Source: JBCCMQ01 sp039026235 (GTDB lineage: Bacteria > Pseudomonadota > Alphaproteobacteria > Rhodobacterales > Rhodobacteraceae). From it: a stretch of 64,000 nt of DNA. The stretch is from assembly GCA_039026235.1 (NCBI GenBank), contig JBCCMQ010000008.1, positions 62,001-126,000 of the forward strand, in the 5' to 3' direction. This document shows positions 49,464-58,620 of the stretch, piece by piece (positions within the stretch are counted from its first letter, which is position 1; the number at the start of each line of letters is the position of its first letter). Under the pieces are notes generated by a model. That model worked only from the letters and a program-made list of their open reading frames with translations. It had not been told where the DNA came from and did no database searches. The position numbers and the translations under genes were made by a program.

Positions 49464-50161
49464 GCGCCTTGCCCTCTGCCGCCATGGTCTTTGCCGCGGG
49501 CTTTGGCACGCGGATGGGGCCGCTGACCAAGGATAGACCGAAACCCCTTATTCCGGTGGCGGGAAAGCCGCTTTTGGATCATGCGCTTGACCAGGTGCGT
49601 GGGGCCGGGATCAGCCGCGCGGCAGTCAATGCGCACTACAAGGCGGACCAGATTGCCGCACATCTTCAAGGAACGGACATCGCGTTGTCTCTGGAGGCGC
49701 CAGAGATCCTCGACACCGGCGGCGGGCTGGTCCAGGCGCTGGGTCTTTTGTCCCCCGAACCCGGCGCCCCGGTTTTCGCGATCAACAGCGATTCTGTCTG
49801 GCAAGGGCCAAACCCCCTGTCGGCCCTGAGGAATGCCTGGCAGCCGTCGCTTATGGACGCCTTGCTGCTGGTGGTTCCGCCATCACAGGCGGTCGGCCGA
49901 ACCACGCCGGGGGATTTTCATCTGGACGCCGACGGCCGCCTGCACCGCAAAGGTGATTTCGTCTACACCGGCGCGCAAATCCTGAAGACATCAGCCATTG
50001 CGAACCCGCCTGGGCGGGTGTTTTCGCTGAACTGGGCGTGGGACCAGATCGCGGACACCGGGCGCCTTTACGGTTTGGTCTGGCCCGGTCAATGGTGCGA
50101 TGTCGGGCATCCGGGCGGGCTTAACTTGGCCGAAGGCATGATGACGGGACACACCAGGTGA
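49460..50161 (+). CDS. murU: N-acetylmuramate-1-phosphate uridylyltransferase MurU
   Basis: 233 residues. The nucleotidyltransferase signature is MVFAAGFGTRMGPLTKDRPK followed by PLIPVAGKPLLDHAL. INSDSVWQGPNPL is the metal-site Asp region and WCDVGHPGGLNLAEGMM the C-terminal block. With AmgK it makes UDP-MurNAc directly from recycled sugar, bypassing de novo synthesis (and fosfomycin sensitivity). The start overlaps amgK by four bases and the stop overlaps addB (GTGA). Confidence 0.88.
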   Translation: MSALPSAAMVFAAGFGTRMGPLTKDRPKPLIPVAGKPLLDHALDQVRGAGISRAAVNAHYKADQIAAHLQGTDIALSLEAPEILDTGGGLVQALGLLSPEPGAPVFAINSDSVWQGPNPLSALRNAWQPSLMDALLLVVPPSQAVGRTTPGDFHLDADGRLHRKGDFVYTGAQILKTSAIANPPGRVFSLNWAWDQIADTGRLYGLVWPGQWCDVGHPGGLNLAEGMMTGHTR

Positions 50162-53079
50162 CCGGGCCGCGCATCTTTTCCCTGCCCTGCGGCGTCGATT
50201 TTGCGCAAGAACTCGTTGCCGGCCTCAGGGCCCGCTTCGGTCAGCCGCCCGAGGCGATGGCCCGCGTTCAGATATTCGTCAATACCGCCCGTATGCGCAG
50301 CGCGGTCGAGACGGCTTTCATAGCCAAAGGTCCGGGATTCCTGCCGCGCATCCAGCTTGTCACGGATATTGGCGCCGACCTTGTTGCCCACGATCTTCCT
50401 CCGGCGGTGCCGGACCTGCAGCGCAGGCTCGAACTGACCCGCCTTGTGGGCAAACTGATCGAGAAAGAGCCCGATCTGGCGCCCCGTACAGCGCTGTTTT
50501 CGCTGTCTGACAGTCTTGCGGCGCTGCTGGGCGAAATGGCGGGAGAAGGGGTAGATCCGAAACTACTGGCTGACCTGGACATCGCGGATGTATCGGGCCA
50601 CTGGCAGCGCAGCCTGCAGTTTCTGCAGATCGCCAGCACATTCGCCGACGCGCCGGACAAAGAGGCCCGTCAACGCCTTGCGGTTGATCGCATGGTCGCC
50701 GCATGGGACGCCCATCCGCCCGATCATCCGGTCATCGTGGCCGGATCGACAGGCAGTCGGGGACCGACGTTAAAGCTGATGACGGCCGTCGCGGGATTGC
50801 CCCAGGGGGCTTTGGTTCTGCCTGGCTTTGATGCCACGATGCCAGAACGGATCTGGAAGTCGCTGCCCAAAAGCGCCGCACCGGATGACCACCCGCAGTT
50901 TCGCTTTGCGGTTCTGCTGGATCGTCTTGGCCTTACGGCGAATGACGTCGCGCCCTGGTCTGCCGTGGCGCCGCCATCGGCGGCACGAAATCGGCTGGTG
51001 TCCCTGGCGCTCAGACCCGCGCCCGTGACCGACGAATGGCTGCGTGACGGCGCCGCGCTTTATCCGGAGCTAGAGGAAGCCACAGCTGGTTTAAGCCTGC
51101 TTGAGGCCGATGATGAACGCCTTGAGGCCGCCGCCATCGCCGTTCGATTGCGTCAGGCAGCTGAAGACGGACAGACGGCCGCGCTGATTACGCCCGACCG
51201 TGTTCTGGTACGGCGTGTAACGGCCGCTCTTGACCGTTGGGGCATCCGGCCAGACGTCAGCGCCGGGCGGCCGCTTCACCTCAGTGCGCCGGGCCGGTTT
51301 TTGCGCCAGATCTCTGCTGTCATGGGCCGGGCGCCCACGCTCGACGCGCTGCTTGCGCTGCTCAAACACCCGATCACACATTCCGACGCGGGGCGCGGCG
51401 ATCACCTGCGCCATACCCGGGATCTGGAGCTTTTCCTTAGGGATCGCGGTCTTCCCTTTGCCACAGAGGAGGCGCTCGACCACTGGTCGGCTAAGGAGGA
51501 CAGGTCCGTCTGGGCCCCATGGCTTTCGGATCTGCTCCACCGGCTCGCGCGAATTCGTTCTGGTCCGATGGATGATCTTGTGCGTGTTCATCTGGATCTT
51601 GCCGATCGGCTCGCGCGGGGCACGGTGGGCAGCGGGTCGGGAGAGCTATGGCTTGAGGATGCCGGCGCGCTGGCCCTTGCCAGCATGTCGGCGCTGCAGA
51701 GTTATGCGCCCGAGGCCAGCGCCATGGCACCGGCCGACTACACTGCGCTGGTTGGTGCGGTGTTGGCGGGCGAAAACGTTCGCGCAGCCGTTGGAGTTCA
51801 CCCCACCATCATGATCTGGGGCACGCTTGAGGCGCGCCTTAACGCGGCCGAGGTTACAATTCTGGCTGGTCTAAACGAAGGCGTCTGGCCCGAGATGCCC
51901 GCGCCAGATCCCTGGCTGAGCCGCGGCATGCGCCGTGCCCTTGGTCTGCCGGCACCGGAACGGCTGGTCGGTCTCGCCGCGCATGATTTTCAACAGGCGA
52001 TCGGCACGCCAGAAGTGCTCTTGTGCCGGTCGGTACGATCGGCCGATGCCGAAACGGTGCCGTCACGCTGGATCAATCGCCTGACCAACCTGCTTGGCGG
52101 GCTCGGGGATGCGGGCCCCGAAGCTCTGAAAAGCATGCAAAGCCGGGGCCGACACTGGATCGATATCGCACGAGGTGATGAGGCGCGCATACCGCGCGTC
52201 GCACCGGAACCGCGCCCGTCACCGGTTCCACCGACCGACGCGCAGCCCCGCCGCCTGCGCGCCACGGCCATCAAGACCCTGAAACGGGATCCCTATGCGA
52301 TCTACGCGTCCGAAGTTCTTCGTTTGCGTCCGCTGGGTCCGTTGAACCCCGATGCGACCTATGCGCTGCGGGGGACGGTGCTGCACCGCGTAATGGAGAC
52401 ATTTGTCAGGCAGACGGGCGGAGACGCTGGCGCAATGATGCGCACGCGCCTCTTGGCGGTTGCCGATCAGGTGCTGGGCGCCGACGTCCCCTGGCCCCTG
52501 GCACAACGCCTTTGGCAGGCGCGCATCGCCGCTTCTGCGGACTGGATCATCCAGGTTGCGCACAAGCTGGGACACGCGGGCACGCCCCTGGCGCTTGAGG
52601 CGCGGGGCAGCCTAACCATCCAGCCAGCGGGCCTGATAATCCGAGGCATTGCCGACCGGATCGACCGCCTGCCGGGCGGCCAGCTTGCGGTCTACGACTA
52701 CAAGACCGGCCATGTGCCAACCGCCAAGGAACAGCGCATCTTCGACAAACAATTGGCGCTGATGGCGCTGATGGCGGAAGCGGGCGGTTTTCTTGACGCT
52801 CAGGGTCAGCCGCTGACGGCAGCCCCCGTGGCATCCGCCGCGTTCATCGGCCTTGGAACGGCACAGATTATGCGCGCCGGCGAGGTGTCAAAGACCGATC
52901 TGGCCGAGGTTCTAGAGGATCTGACCGCCCTTGTTTCCGCCTACCTACAGGGCGATGCGGGCTATACCGCGCGCGCCCTGATGCAGAAGCAAGATGATGC
53001 GGGCGACTACGATCACTTGTCGCGTTTCGGCGAATGGTCAGCATCCAGCGCCCCAACCCGCCAAGAGGTCGGGCGCTAG
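50158..53079 (+). CDS. addB: double-strand break repair protein AddB
   Basis: 973 residues from a GTG within the murU stop. The UvrD-like body lacks a P-loop at its N-terminus (RIFSLPCGVDFAQELVAGLR), which is the alphaproteobacterial AddB pattern. VTILAGLNEGVWPEMPAPDP is a helicase-like motif. The C-terminal RecB-type nuclease carries ALRGTVLHRVMETFV and the catalytic YDYKTGHVPTAKE. I see no iron-sulfur cysteine set. AddAB processes double-strand breaks for RecA-dependent repair. It precedes addA by one base. Confidence 0.92.
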   Translation: MTGPRIFSLPCGVDFAQELVAGLRARFGQPPEAMARVQIFVNTARMRSAVETAFIAKGPGFLPRIQLVTDIGADLVAHDLPPAVPDLQRRLELTRLVGKLIEKEPDLAPRTALFSLSDSLAALLGEMAGEGVDPKLLADLDIADVSGHWQRSLQFLQIASTFADAPDKEARQRLAVDRMVAAWDAHPPDHPVIVAGSTGSRGPTLKLMTAVAGLPQGALVLPGFDATMPERIWKSLPKSAAPDDHPQFRFAVLLDRLGLTANDVAPWSAVAPPSAARNRLVSLALRPAPVTDEWLRDGAALYPELEEATAGLSLLEADDERLEAAAIAVRLRQAAEDGQTAALITPDRVLVRRVTAALDRWGIRPDVSAGRPLHLSAPGRFLRQISAVMGRAPTLDALLALLKHPITHSDAGRGDHLRHTRDLELFLRDRGLPFATEEALDHWSAKEDRSVWAPWLSDLLHRLARIRSGPMDDLVRVHLDLADRLARGTVGSGSGELWLEDAGALALASMSALQSYAPEASAMAPADYTALVGAVLAGENVRAAVGVHPTIMIWGTLEARLNAAEVTILAGLNEGVWPEMPAPDPWLSRGMRRALGLPAPERLVGLAAHDFQQAIGTPEVLLCRSVRSADAETVPSRWINRLTNLLGGLGDAGPEALKSMQSRGRHWIDIARGDEARIPRVAPEPRPSPVPPTDAQPRRLRATAIKTLKRDPYAIYASEVLRLRPLGPLNPDATYALRGTVLHRVMETFVRQTGGDAGAMMRTRLLAVADQVLGADVPWPLAQRLWQARIAASADWIIQVAHKLGHAGTPLALEARGSLTIQPAGLIIRGIADRIDRLPGGQLAVYDYKTGHVPTAKEQRIFDKQLALMALMAEAGGFLDAQGQPLTAAPVASAAFIGLGTAQIMRAGEVSKTDLAEVLEDLTALVSAYLQGDAGYTARALMQKQDDAGDYDHLSRFGEWSASSAPTRQEVGR

Positions 53080-53080
53080 C

Positions 53081-56000
53081 ATGGATGACGCAACCGGCCG
53101 CCAGATAACTGCCGCCGCGCCGGACCGGTCCAGTTGGGTTTCGGCCAACGCGGGGTCGGGAAAGACCCGGGTGCTGACGGACCGGGTTGCGCGGCTCTTG
53201 TTCCACGGGGTACCGCCGGAACGGATCCTGTGTCTGACCTACACCCGTGCCGCAGCCGGAGAGATGCAGAACCGGTTGTTTCGCCGTCTTGGCGGCTGGG
53301 TGATGAAATCGGACGAAGCACTGGCGGCAGAGCTGCGCGACATGGGTGAAACCGGTCCGCTGGGGCCGGACCGGCTTGGTCAGGCGCGACAGGTCTTTGC
53401 ACGGGCAATCGAAACCCCGGGCGGTCTGAAAATTCAGACAATCCATGCGTTCTGCGGCGCTCTTTTGCGACGGTTTCCGCTCGAAGCGGGAATTTCGCCA
53501 GGCTTTTCGGAAATTGACGAACGCACGGCCCACCGGCTGCAGGACGAGGTCCTGCAATCCATGGCTGAAGGGCAAACAAGACCCCTGATCGACACCCTTG
53601 CTCAATCGCTTGCGGGTGGCGACCCTATCGCGCTTGTTCGGGAACTTCTGCGCTACCGGCAAGAGGCTTCCAAACCCCGCAGTCTGCCTGAGATCTTTCA
53701 GGAATTTGGCCTGCCCAATGATGCGGACGAAGGCCTGGCTCTCCGAACCCTGTCCTTTTCGGACGCTGATGAGGCGGCGCTGGGCGCGCTAATGCCGGTT
53801 CTTGCAGAGGCCGGCGGGCAGGACACGAAGGTTCTCGAAACTCTGGGCGGTCTGTCCGGTCGACCCAGCTCAGACGCGGACCTTAAGATCCTTGAGAGCG
53901 CCTTTCTGACCGGCAAAACCGCCAAGGAGCCATTTTCGCCTAAGACAGGTAAGGTCCCGAAGAAAGCGTTTCAGCCTGCGTTAGGGTCACATTTGGCTCA
54001 GATCGATGACCTCATGGCGCGGGTCGCGGCCGCCCGCCGGGTACGGACCGCATGGGCCGCCGCCAGGAACACCATGGCGCTTCACCAGTTCGCGGAGCCC
54101 TTTCTACGGCTCTATGCCCAGGCAAAGGCGGCCCGTGGATGGATCGATTTCGATGACCTGATCCAGAAGACGGCGACGCTTTTGACCAACCCGGCCGTGG
54201 CCGACTGGGTGCTTTTTCGTCTCGACGGCGGCATCGACCATATTCTGGTCGACGAAGCGCAGGACACCAGCCCCGCCCAATGGACGGTCATTGAACTTCT
54301 GGCGCGCGAATTCACGACAGGTCAGGGCGCCCGCACATCCGTGCCGCGCACTATCTTCGTGGTAGGGGACCAGAAACAGTCGATCTATTCCTTTCAGGGC
54401 GCCGCGCCCGACGCTTTTGCCCGCATGCGCGTGGATTTTCGGGATCGTTTGACGCAAATCGACCAACCGTTTCAGTCGGTTGAGCTCAGCCACAGCTTCC
54501 GGTCGTCGCCTGCCATTCTGGAATTTGTGGATGCCACCCTGCAGCCCCACGCAGGTGATGGGCTTGGCGGTCATTTCCACCATCTGGCGTTTCACCGGGA
54601 CGTGGCCGGCAGGGTCGATATCTGGCCGCTGATCGATCAATCCGAGCCATCGGAAGAGCCGCCTTTCCGCCAGCCGGTGGATCAGGTCGGGCAGGACCAT
54701 CCGGCCGTAACGCTGGCCGCGGATCTGGCGCGCCAGATCAAGGATCTCGTCACCGGCGGAGCGACAATCCCGACTGAGTCCGGGGCCCGCCGCAGATTGC
54801 GGTACGGCGATTTTCTGATTCTTGTTCAGCGCCGGTCCGGCGTTCTGTTCCGCGAGCTGATCCGGCGCCTGAAGTCCGAAGGCTTGCCCATAGCCGGGGC
54901 GGACAAGCTGGCCGTGGGCCAAGAGCTGGCGGTCAAGGATCTGATTGCGCTTCTGTCGTTTCTGGCAACGCCCGAAGACGATCTGTCCCTTGCGGCAAGC
55001 CTGCGGTCACCGCTTTTTGGCTGGAGCGAAGATGATCTTTTCCGCCTGGCCCAGCCGCGTGAACAGCACCAATTCCTCTGGAACCGATTGCGGGCGGTCG
55101 CCCAAGAAGATGACACGACGCTGGCGGTTCTGGACGACATGCGCCGCCAAACGGACTTTCTGCGGCCCTATGATCTGCTAGAGCGCATTCTTCTGCGCCA
55201 CGGGGGACGAAACCGGCTGTTGGCGCGACTGGGACCAGAGGCGGAAGAGGGGATAAACGCGCTTCTCAACCTGGCATTGGAATATGAGGCCGCCGATGTC
55301 CCCAGCCTGACCGGATTTCTGGGATGGATCGGCACCGAGGAGATCACCGTTTCCCGGACGATCGATGAACAAAGCGATGAGATACGGATCATGACAGTGC
55401 ATGGTGCCAAGGGGCGCGAGGCGCCGGTCGTCATCCTGCCCGACACCCAACAGCGCCGTGCGGGCGGCGATCCGGCGCTTCTGGTGGGCGACGGATCTGT
55501 GCTCTGGTCGGTGCCCAATGCCGACGACCCTGAGACCATCGCCCACGCCCGGGATCGGGCGCGGCAGATCCGCGAAGAAGAACGAATGCGACTGCTTTAC
55601 GTGGCCATGACGCGGGCGGAACGTTGGTTGATCGTATGCGGTGCCGGCAAGGCAAGCGACGATTGCTGGCATTCGATTATGCAGGGCGGGGCGCAAACGC
55701 TTGGTGCGGGGACCTTGACGACGCCAACAGGCGAAGGTCTTCGGTGGCAATCGGGCGATTGGGATGGGGGTGCGCTGGCTGACGCGCCAGACGGTCCTTT
55801 TGTTCCGGTGGTCCCACCAGTCTGGATTGACCATCCGGCACCGCCACCGGAAGAAAGGCAGCGCTATCTCAGCCCGTCGGATCTTGGCGGATCGAAAGCT
55901 CTGCCGGGAGAGGCGGGCCTTGACGAAGAAGCGGCCCTGAAACGTGGCAGCGCCATTCACACCCTTCTTGAGCACCTTCCGGGAACGGACCCGGCCGACG

Positions 56001-56434
56001 CGCTGACGCTTTCACGCCACCTGCTGCCGGAAATCCCCGGGCCGGAACTGGAGGCCTTGCTCAATGAAGTCACCGCTCTTTTGGAAAAGCCGACCTTCCA
56101 GGACATCCTGGGTGCATCGAGCCTGGCCGAGGTTCCCGTCACAGGGACTATCGAGGGCTTTGCGGCACCCTTCAGGGGCGTTGTCGACCGGCTGCTGGTG
56201 AACGATGGCCGCATTCTGGCGGTCGATTTCAAAACCAATGCCACGGTGCCGGGACGGCCCGAGGACGTGCCGGAAGGCCTGTTGAGACAGATGGGCGCCT
56301 ATGCAGAGATTCTGATGCAAATCTATCCTGACCGGCCGGTTCAGACAGCCATTCTGTGGACCCGCCCGCCCCTTCTCATGGATCTCCCGCACGAGATCGT
56401 GAGGGATGCCTTGCAGCGTGCCGCAACACCTTGA
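53081..56434 (+). CDS. addA: double-strand break repair helicase-nuclease AddA
   Basis: 1117 residues from the ATG at 53081, directly after addB. UvrD-type motifs in order are SANAGSGKTRVLTDRV (Walker A), ERILCLTYTRAAAGEM, ILVDEAQDTSPAQW (Walker B), FVVGDQKQSIYSFQGA, ELSHSFRSSPAIL, IRIMTVHGAKGREAPVVILP and LLYVAMTRAERWLIV. The C-terminal nuclease has GSAIHTLLEHLPG and ILAVDFKTNATVPGRPEDVP. All expected motifs are present. It works with AddB at DNA ends. Confidence 0.94.
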   Translation: MDDATGRQITAAAPDRSSWVSANAGSGKTRVLTDRVARLLFHGVPPERILCLTYTRAAAGEMQNRLFRRLGGWVMKSDEALAAELRDMGETGPLGPDRLGQARQVFARAIETPGGLKIQTIHAFCGALLRRFPLEAGISPGFSEIDERTAHRLQDEVLQSMAEGQTRPLIDTLAQSLAGGDPIALVRELLRYRQEASKPRSLPEIFQEFGLPNDADEGLALRTLSFSDADEAALGALMPVLAEAGGQDTKVLETLGGLSGRPSSDADLKILESAFLTGKTAKEPFSPKTGKVPKKAFQPALGSHLAQIDDLMARVAAARRVRTAWAAARNTMALHQFAEPFLRLYAQAKAARGWIDFDDLIQKTATLLTNPAVADWVLFRLDGGIDHILVDEAQDTSPAQWTVIELLAREFTTGQGARTSVPRTIFVVGDQKQSIYSFQGAAPDAFARMRVDFRDRLTQIDQPFQSVELSHSFRSSPAILEFVDATLQPHAGDGLGGHFHHLAFHRDVAGRVDIWPLIDQSEPSEEPPFRQPVDQVGQDHPAVTLAADLARQIKDLVTGGATIPTESGARRRLRYGDFLILVQRRSGVLFRELIRRLKSEGLPIAGADKLAVGQELAVKDLIALLSFLATPEDDLSLAASLRSPLFGWSEDDLFRLAQPREQHQFLWNRLRAVAQEDDTTLAVLDDMRRQTDFLRPYDLLERILLRHGGRNRLLARLGPEAEEGINALLNLALEYEAADVPSLTGFLGWIGTEEITVSRTIDEQSDEIRIMTVHGAKGREAPVVILPDTQQRRAGGDPALLVGDGSVLWSVPNADDPETIAHARDRARQIREEERMRLLYVAMTRAERWLIVCGAGKASDDCWHSIMQGGAQTLGAGTLTTPTGEGLRWQSGDWDGGALADAPDGPFVPVVPPVWIDHPAPPPEERQRYLSPSDLGGSKALPGEAGLDEEAALKRGSAIHTLLEHLPGTDPADALTLSRHLLPEIPGPELEALLNEVTALLEKPTFQDILGASSLAEVPVTGTIEGFAAPFRGVVDRLLVNDGRILAVDFKTNATVPGRPEDVPEGLLRQMGAYAEILMQIYPDRPVQTAILWTRPPLLMDLPHEIVRDALQRAATP

Positions 56435-56495
56435 CCCTCGCCGGGAGCGTGCCTAGCTTGTCAGTCCAACCCTGGTTCCCCGAAGGAGAAAGACA

Positions 56496-56816
56496 ATGGC
56501 GACGGTTGCAGTCACCGACGATACGTTTGACGCCGAAGTGCGCCAATCGGACATTCCGGTGGTCGTGGATTTCTGGGCAGAGTGGTGCGGCCCCTGCAAG
56601 CAGATCGGTCCGGCCCTTGAAGAAATTGCCACCGAGATGGCGGGTCAGGTCAAGATCGTCAAAGTCAACGTGGACGAGAACCCGAATTCCCCTGCCCAGA
56701 TGGGTGTGCGCGGCATCCCGGCCCTGTTCATGTTCAAGGACGGACAGGTCGTGTCGAACAAGGTGGGCGCTGCTCCTAAAGCAAGCTTGCAGAGCTGGAT
56801 CCAGGACGAGATCTGA
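56496..56816 (+). CDS. trxA: thioredoxin
   Basis: 106 residues, a complete thioredoxin with VVVDFWAEWCGPCKQIGPAL (active-site WCGPCK), VNVDENPNSPAQMGVRGIPA with the cis-proline, and LFMFKDGQVVSNKVGA. AAGGAGAAAG precedes the ATG. It is cytosolic, with no signal peptide, and reduces protein disulfides. It sits 61 bases after addA and is followed by a clear terminator. Confidence 0.96.
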   Translation: MATVAVTDDTFDAEVRQSDIPVVVDFWAEWCGPCKQIGPALEEIATEMAGQVKIVKVNVDENPNSPAQMGVRGIPALFMFKDGQVVSNKVGAAPKASLQSWIQDEI

Positions 56817-56840
56817 CGGCTGATCCGGGCCAAGTTGACG

Positions 56841-56865
56841 GGGCGCCCGATTGGGCGCCCTTTTT
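56841..56865 (+). terminator. rho-independent terminator after trxA
   Basis: GGGCGCCC (56841-56848), loop GATT, GGGCGCCC (56853-56860), then TTTTT. An eight-base GC-rich stem with a T-run, a textbook intrinsic terminator closing the tsaE-to-trxA series. Confidence 0.92.
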
Positions 56866-56965
56866 CGTTCCACCGTCAATGGTGCCCGGCGGGCCATTGC
56901 ACAGGCGGTGCTTTGCAATTCTGCGCGCGATCGCCATATAGACGAAGCGCTAAGAAGGAGCGGCA

Positions 56966-57532
56966 ATGACTGAACAGGCAAACGCCGGCGCGGGGCCCGG
57001 ATGGCACGGAACAACCATCATCGGTGTGCGCAAGGGTGGAACCGTTGTGATCGCCGGGGATGGACAGGTCAGCCTGGGCCAGACCGTGATCAAGGGCAGC
57101 GCCCGCAAGGTGCGTCGTCTGTCGCCGGGCGGCCATGACGTGGTCGCGGGCTTCGCGGGCTCAACCGCCGATGCGTTCACGCTTTTGGAACGGCTGGAGG
57201 CCAAGCTTGAGGCCACGCCCGGACAGCTTGCCCGGGCCTCGGTCGAACTGGCCAAGGACTGGCGCACCGACAAGTATTTGCAAAAGCTTGAAGCGTTTCT
57301 GATCGTCAGCGATGGCAAGGACCTTTTCGTCATCACCGGTGCCGGAGATGTGCTGGAACCCGAACATGACGTCACGGCCATAGGTTCAGGGGGAAACTAT
57401 GCCCTGGCCGCCGGGCGCGCTCTGATGGACAGCGATCTTAGCGCTGAAGAGATCGCCCGCCGTGCCATGGCAATCGCCGCCGAAATCTGTGTCTATACCA
57501 ACGGAAACCTGACAGTTGAATCCATCGGATAG
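56966..57532 (+). CDS. hslV: ATP-dependent protease subunit HslV
   Basis: 188 residues. After a short propeptide (MTEQANAGAGPGWHG) the mature enzyme begins TTIIGVRKGGTVVIAGDGQV, so the catalytic threonine would be Thr16. KVRRLSPGGHDVVAGFAGST and DVTAIGSGGNYALAAGRALM are the family blocks. It is the proteolytic ring of HslUV; the ATPase hslU lies at 58621, separated by one membrane-protein gene. A GGAG ribosome binding site precedes the ATG. Confidence 0.95.
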   Translation: MTEQANAGAGPGWHGTTIIGVRKGGTVVIAGDGQVSLGQTVIKGSARKVRRLSPGGHDVVAGFAGSTADAFTLLERLEAKLEATPGQLARASVELAKDWRTDKYLQKLEAFLIVSDGKDLFVITGAGDVLEPEHDVTAIGSGGNYALAAGRALMDSDLSAEEIARRAMAIAAEICVYTNGNLTVESIG

Positions 57533-57533
57533 T

Positions 57534-58610
57534 GTGAAAGAGCCGGTGATCGGGCCTGCGGATCTGAGGGCGGCCGTCGGTGCCGGGCTGCTGAGCGAGG
57601 CGCAGGCGGCCGGGCTTTCCAGCCTTGCCGCACGCCGCCGCGGCGCGCTGGAAAGCCTTTCATCCCATGATGAACCGTTTGAGCTTTTCCGGGGCTTCAA
57701 CGAAGTCTTTATCGTTGTGGGACTGATCATTCTGACAAGCGGCTGGACAGGACTGATCGGTGCCGCCGCGCTGGCGGGCGGATCCGGTGTGATCTCTACC
57801 CTTGTCAGTTTCGCCGCTGTGGGCGCTGTTTTGCTTTGGATCCTGTCGGAATACTTCGTGCGCCGCCGCCGAATGGTCGCTCCGGCCATCGCTTTGACGG
57901 TTCTTTGGGCCGGAAATGCCGCATCGGGCATCTTTGCACAGTTCTCGGATATCTGGATGGCGGTGCAGGCCAATTACGAAAGCCTGACGCTGCCGATGTT
58001 CCTGACCACGGGCGCGATCTTTCTGCATTGGCTCCGCTTCCGTGTGCCCTTTTCAATGGCGATGATTGCGCTGGGGCTTTTTCTGACCGCCCTGATCTAT
58101 GCCGCAGACAGGGCCGGTTCACCCGACGATCTGTCAGAGCTGTTTCTCTTGTCGGCAGGCGGGCCGTTCGCCTGGATCACACTGGCCCTTGGGGCTTTGG
58201 TTTTTGTGGCCGCCATGTTCTTTGACATGTCGGACCCTCACCGGGTATCGCGGCGGTCGGCCAATGGCTTTTGGCTTCACATCGTGGCGGCACCGGCACT
58301 TGTGAACACGATCGCGCTGAGCCTTCTGACCCATGAAACCGCCGCTGCGAACCTTGCGCTGGGGGCTGTTCTGGCACTGATAGCCATCGTCGCCATCGTG
58401 ATCGACCGGCGGTCTTTTCTGATCGCCGGTGCAGGATACTCGGTGGTTCTGGCCGCAACGCTGTCGGACGGATCGGGCGCTGCCACGGCAATCCTGACGC
58501 TCGGTGCCGCGCTTTTGCTGCTTGGTTCGTTCTGGGAACGCATCCGGTCTCGGATCCTTGGTGCAATTTCAGAACTTCTGCCGCTCGACCGGCTTCCACC
58601 CTCCGCTTGA
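57534..58610 (+). CDS. multi-pass membrane protein between hslV and hslU
   Basis: 358 residues if it starts at the GTG at 57534; a TTG at 57516 is also possible. A soluble N-terminus (LRAAVGAGLLSEAQAAGLSS) is followed by about nine hydrophobic helices, e.g. VFIVVGLIILTSGWTGLIGA, ITLALGALVFVAAMFFDM and ILTLGAALLLLGSFWERIRS. The layout resembles DUF2157-type membrane proteins. Function is unknown. It starts one base after the hslV stop and ends 10 bases before hslU, so it is co-transcribed with the protease. Confidence 0.75.
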   Translation: MKEPVIGPADLRAAVGAGLLSEAQAAGLSSLAARRRGALESLSSHDEPFELFRGFNEVFIVVGLIILTSGWTGLIGAAALAGGSGVISTLVSFAAVGAVLLWILSEYFVRRRRMVAPAIALTVLWAGNAASGIFAQFSDIWMAVQANYESLTLPMFLTTGAIFLHWLRFRVPFSMAMIALGLFLTALIYAADRAGSPDDLSELFLLSAGGPFAWITLALGALVFVAAMFFDMSDPHRVSRRSANGFWLHIVAAPALVNTIALSLLTHETAAANLALGAVLALIAIVAIVIDRRSFLIAGAGYSVVLAATLSDGSGAATAILTLGAALLLLGSFWERIRSRILGAISELLPLDRLPPSA

Positions 58611-58620
58611 AAGAACGGGC

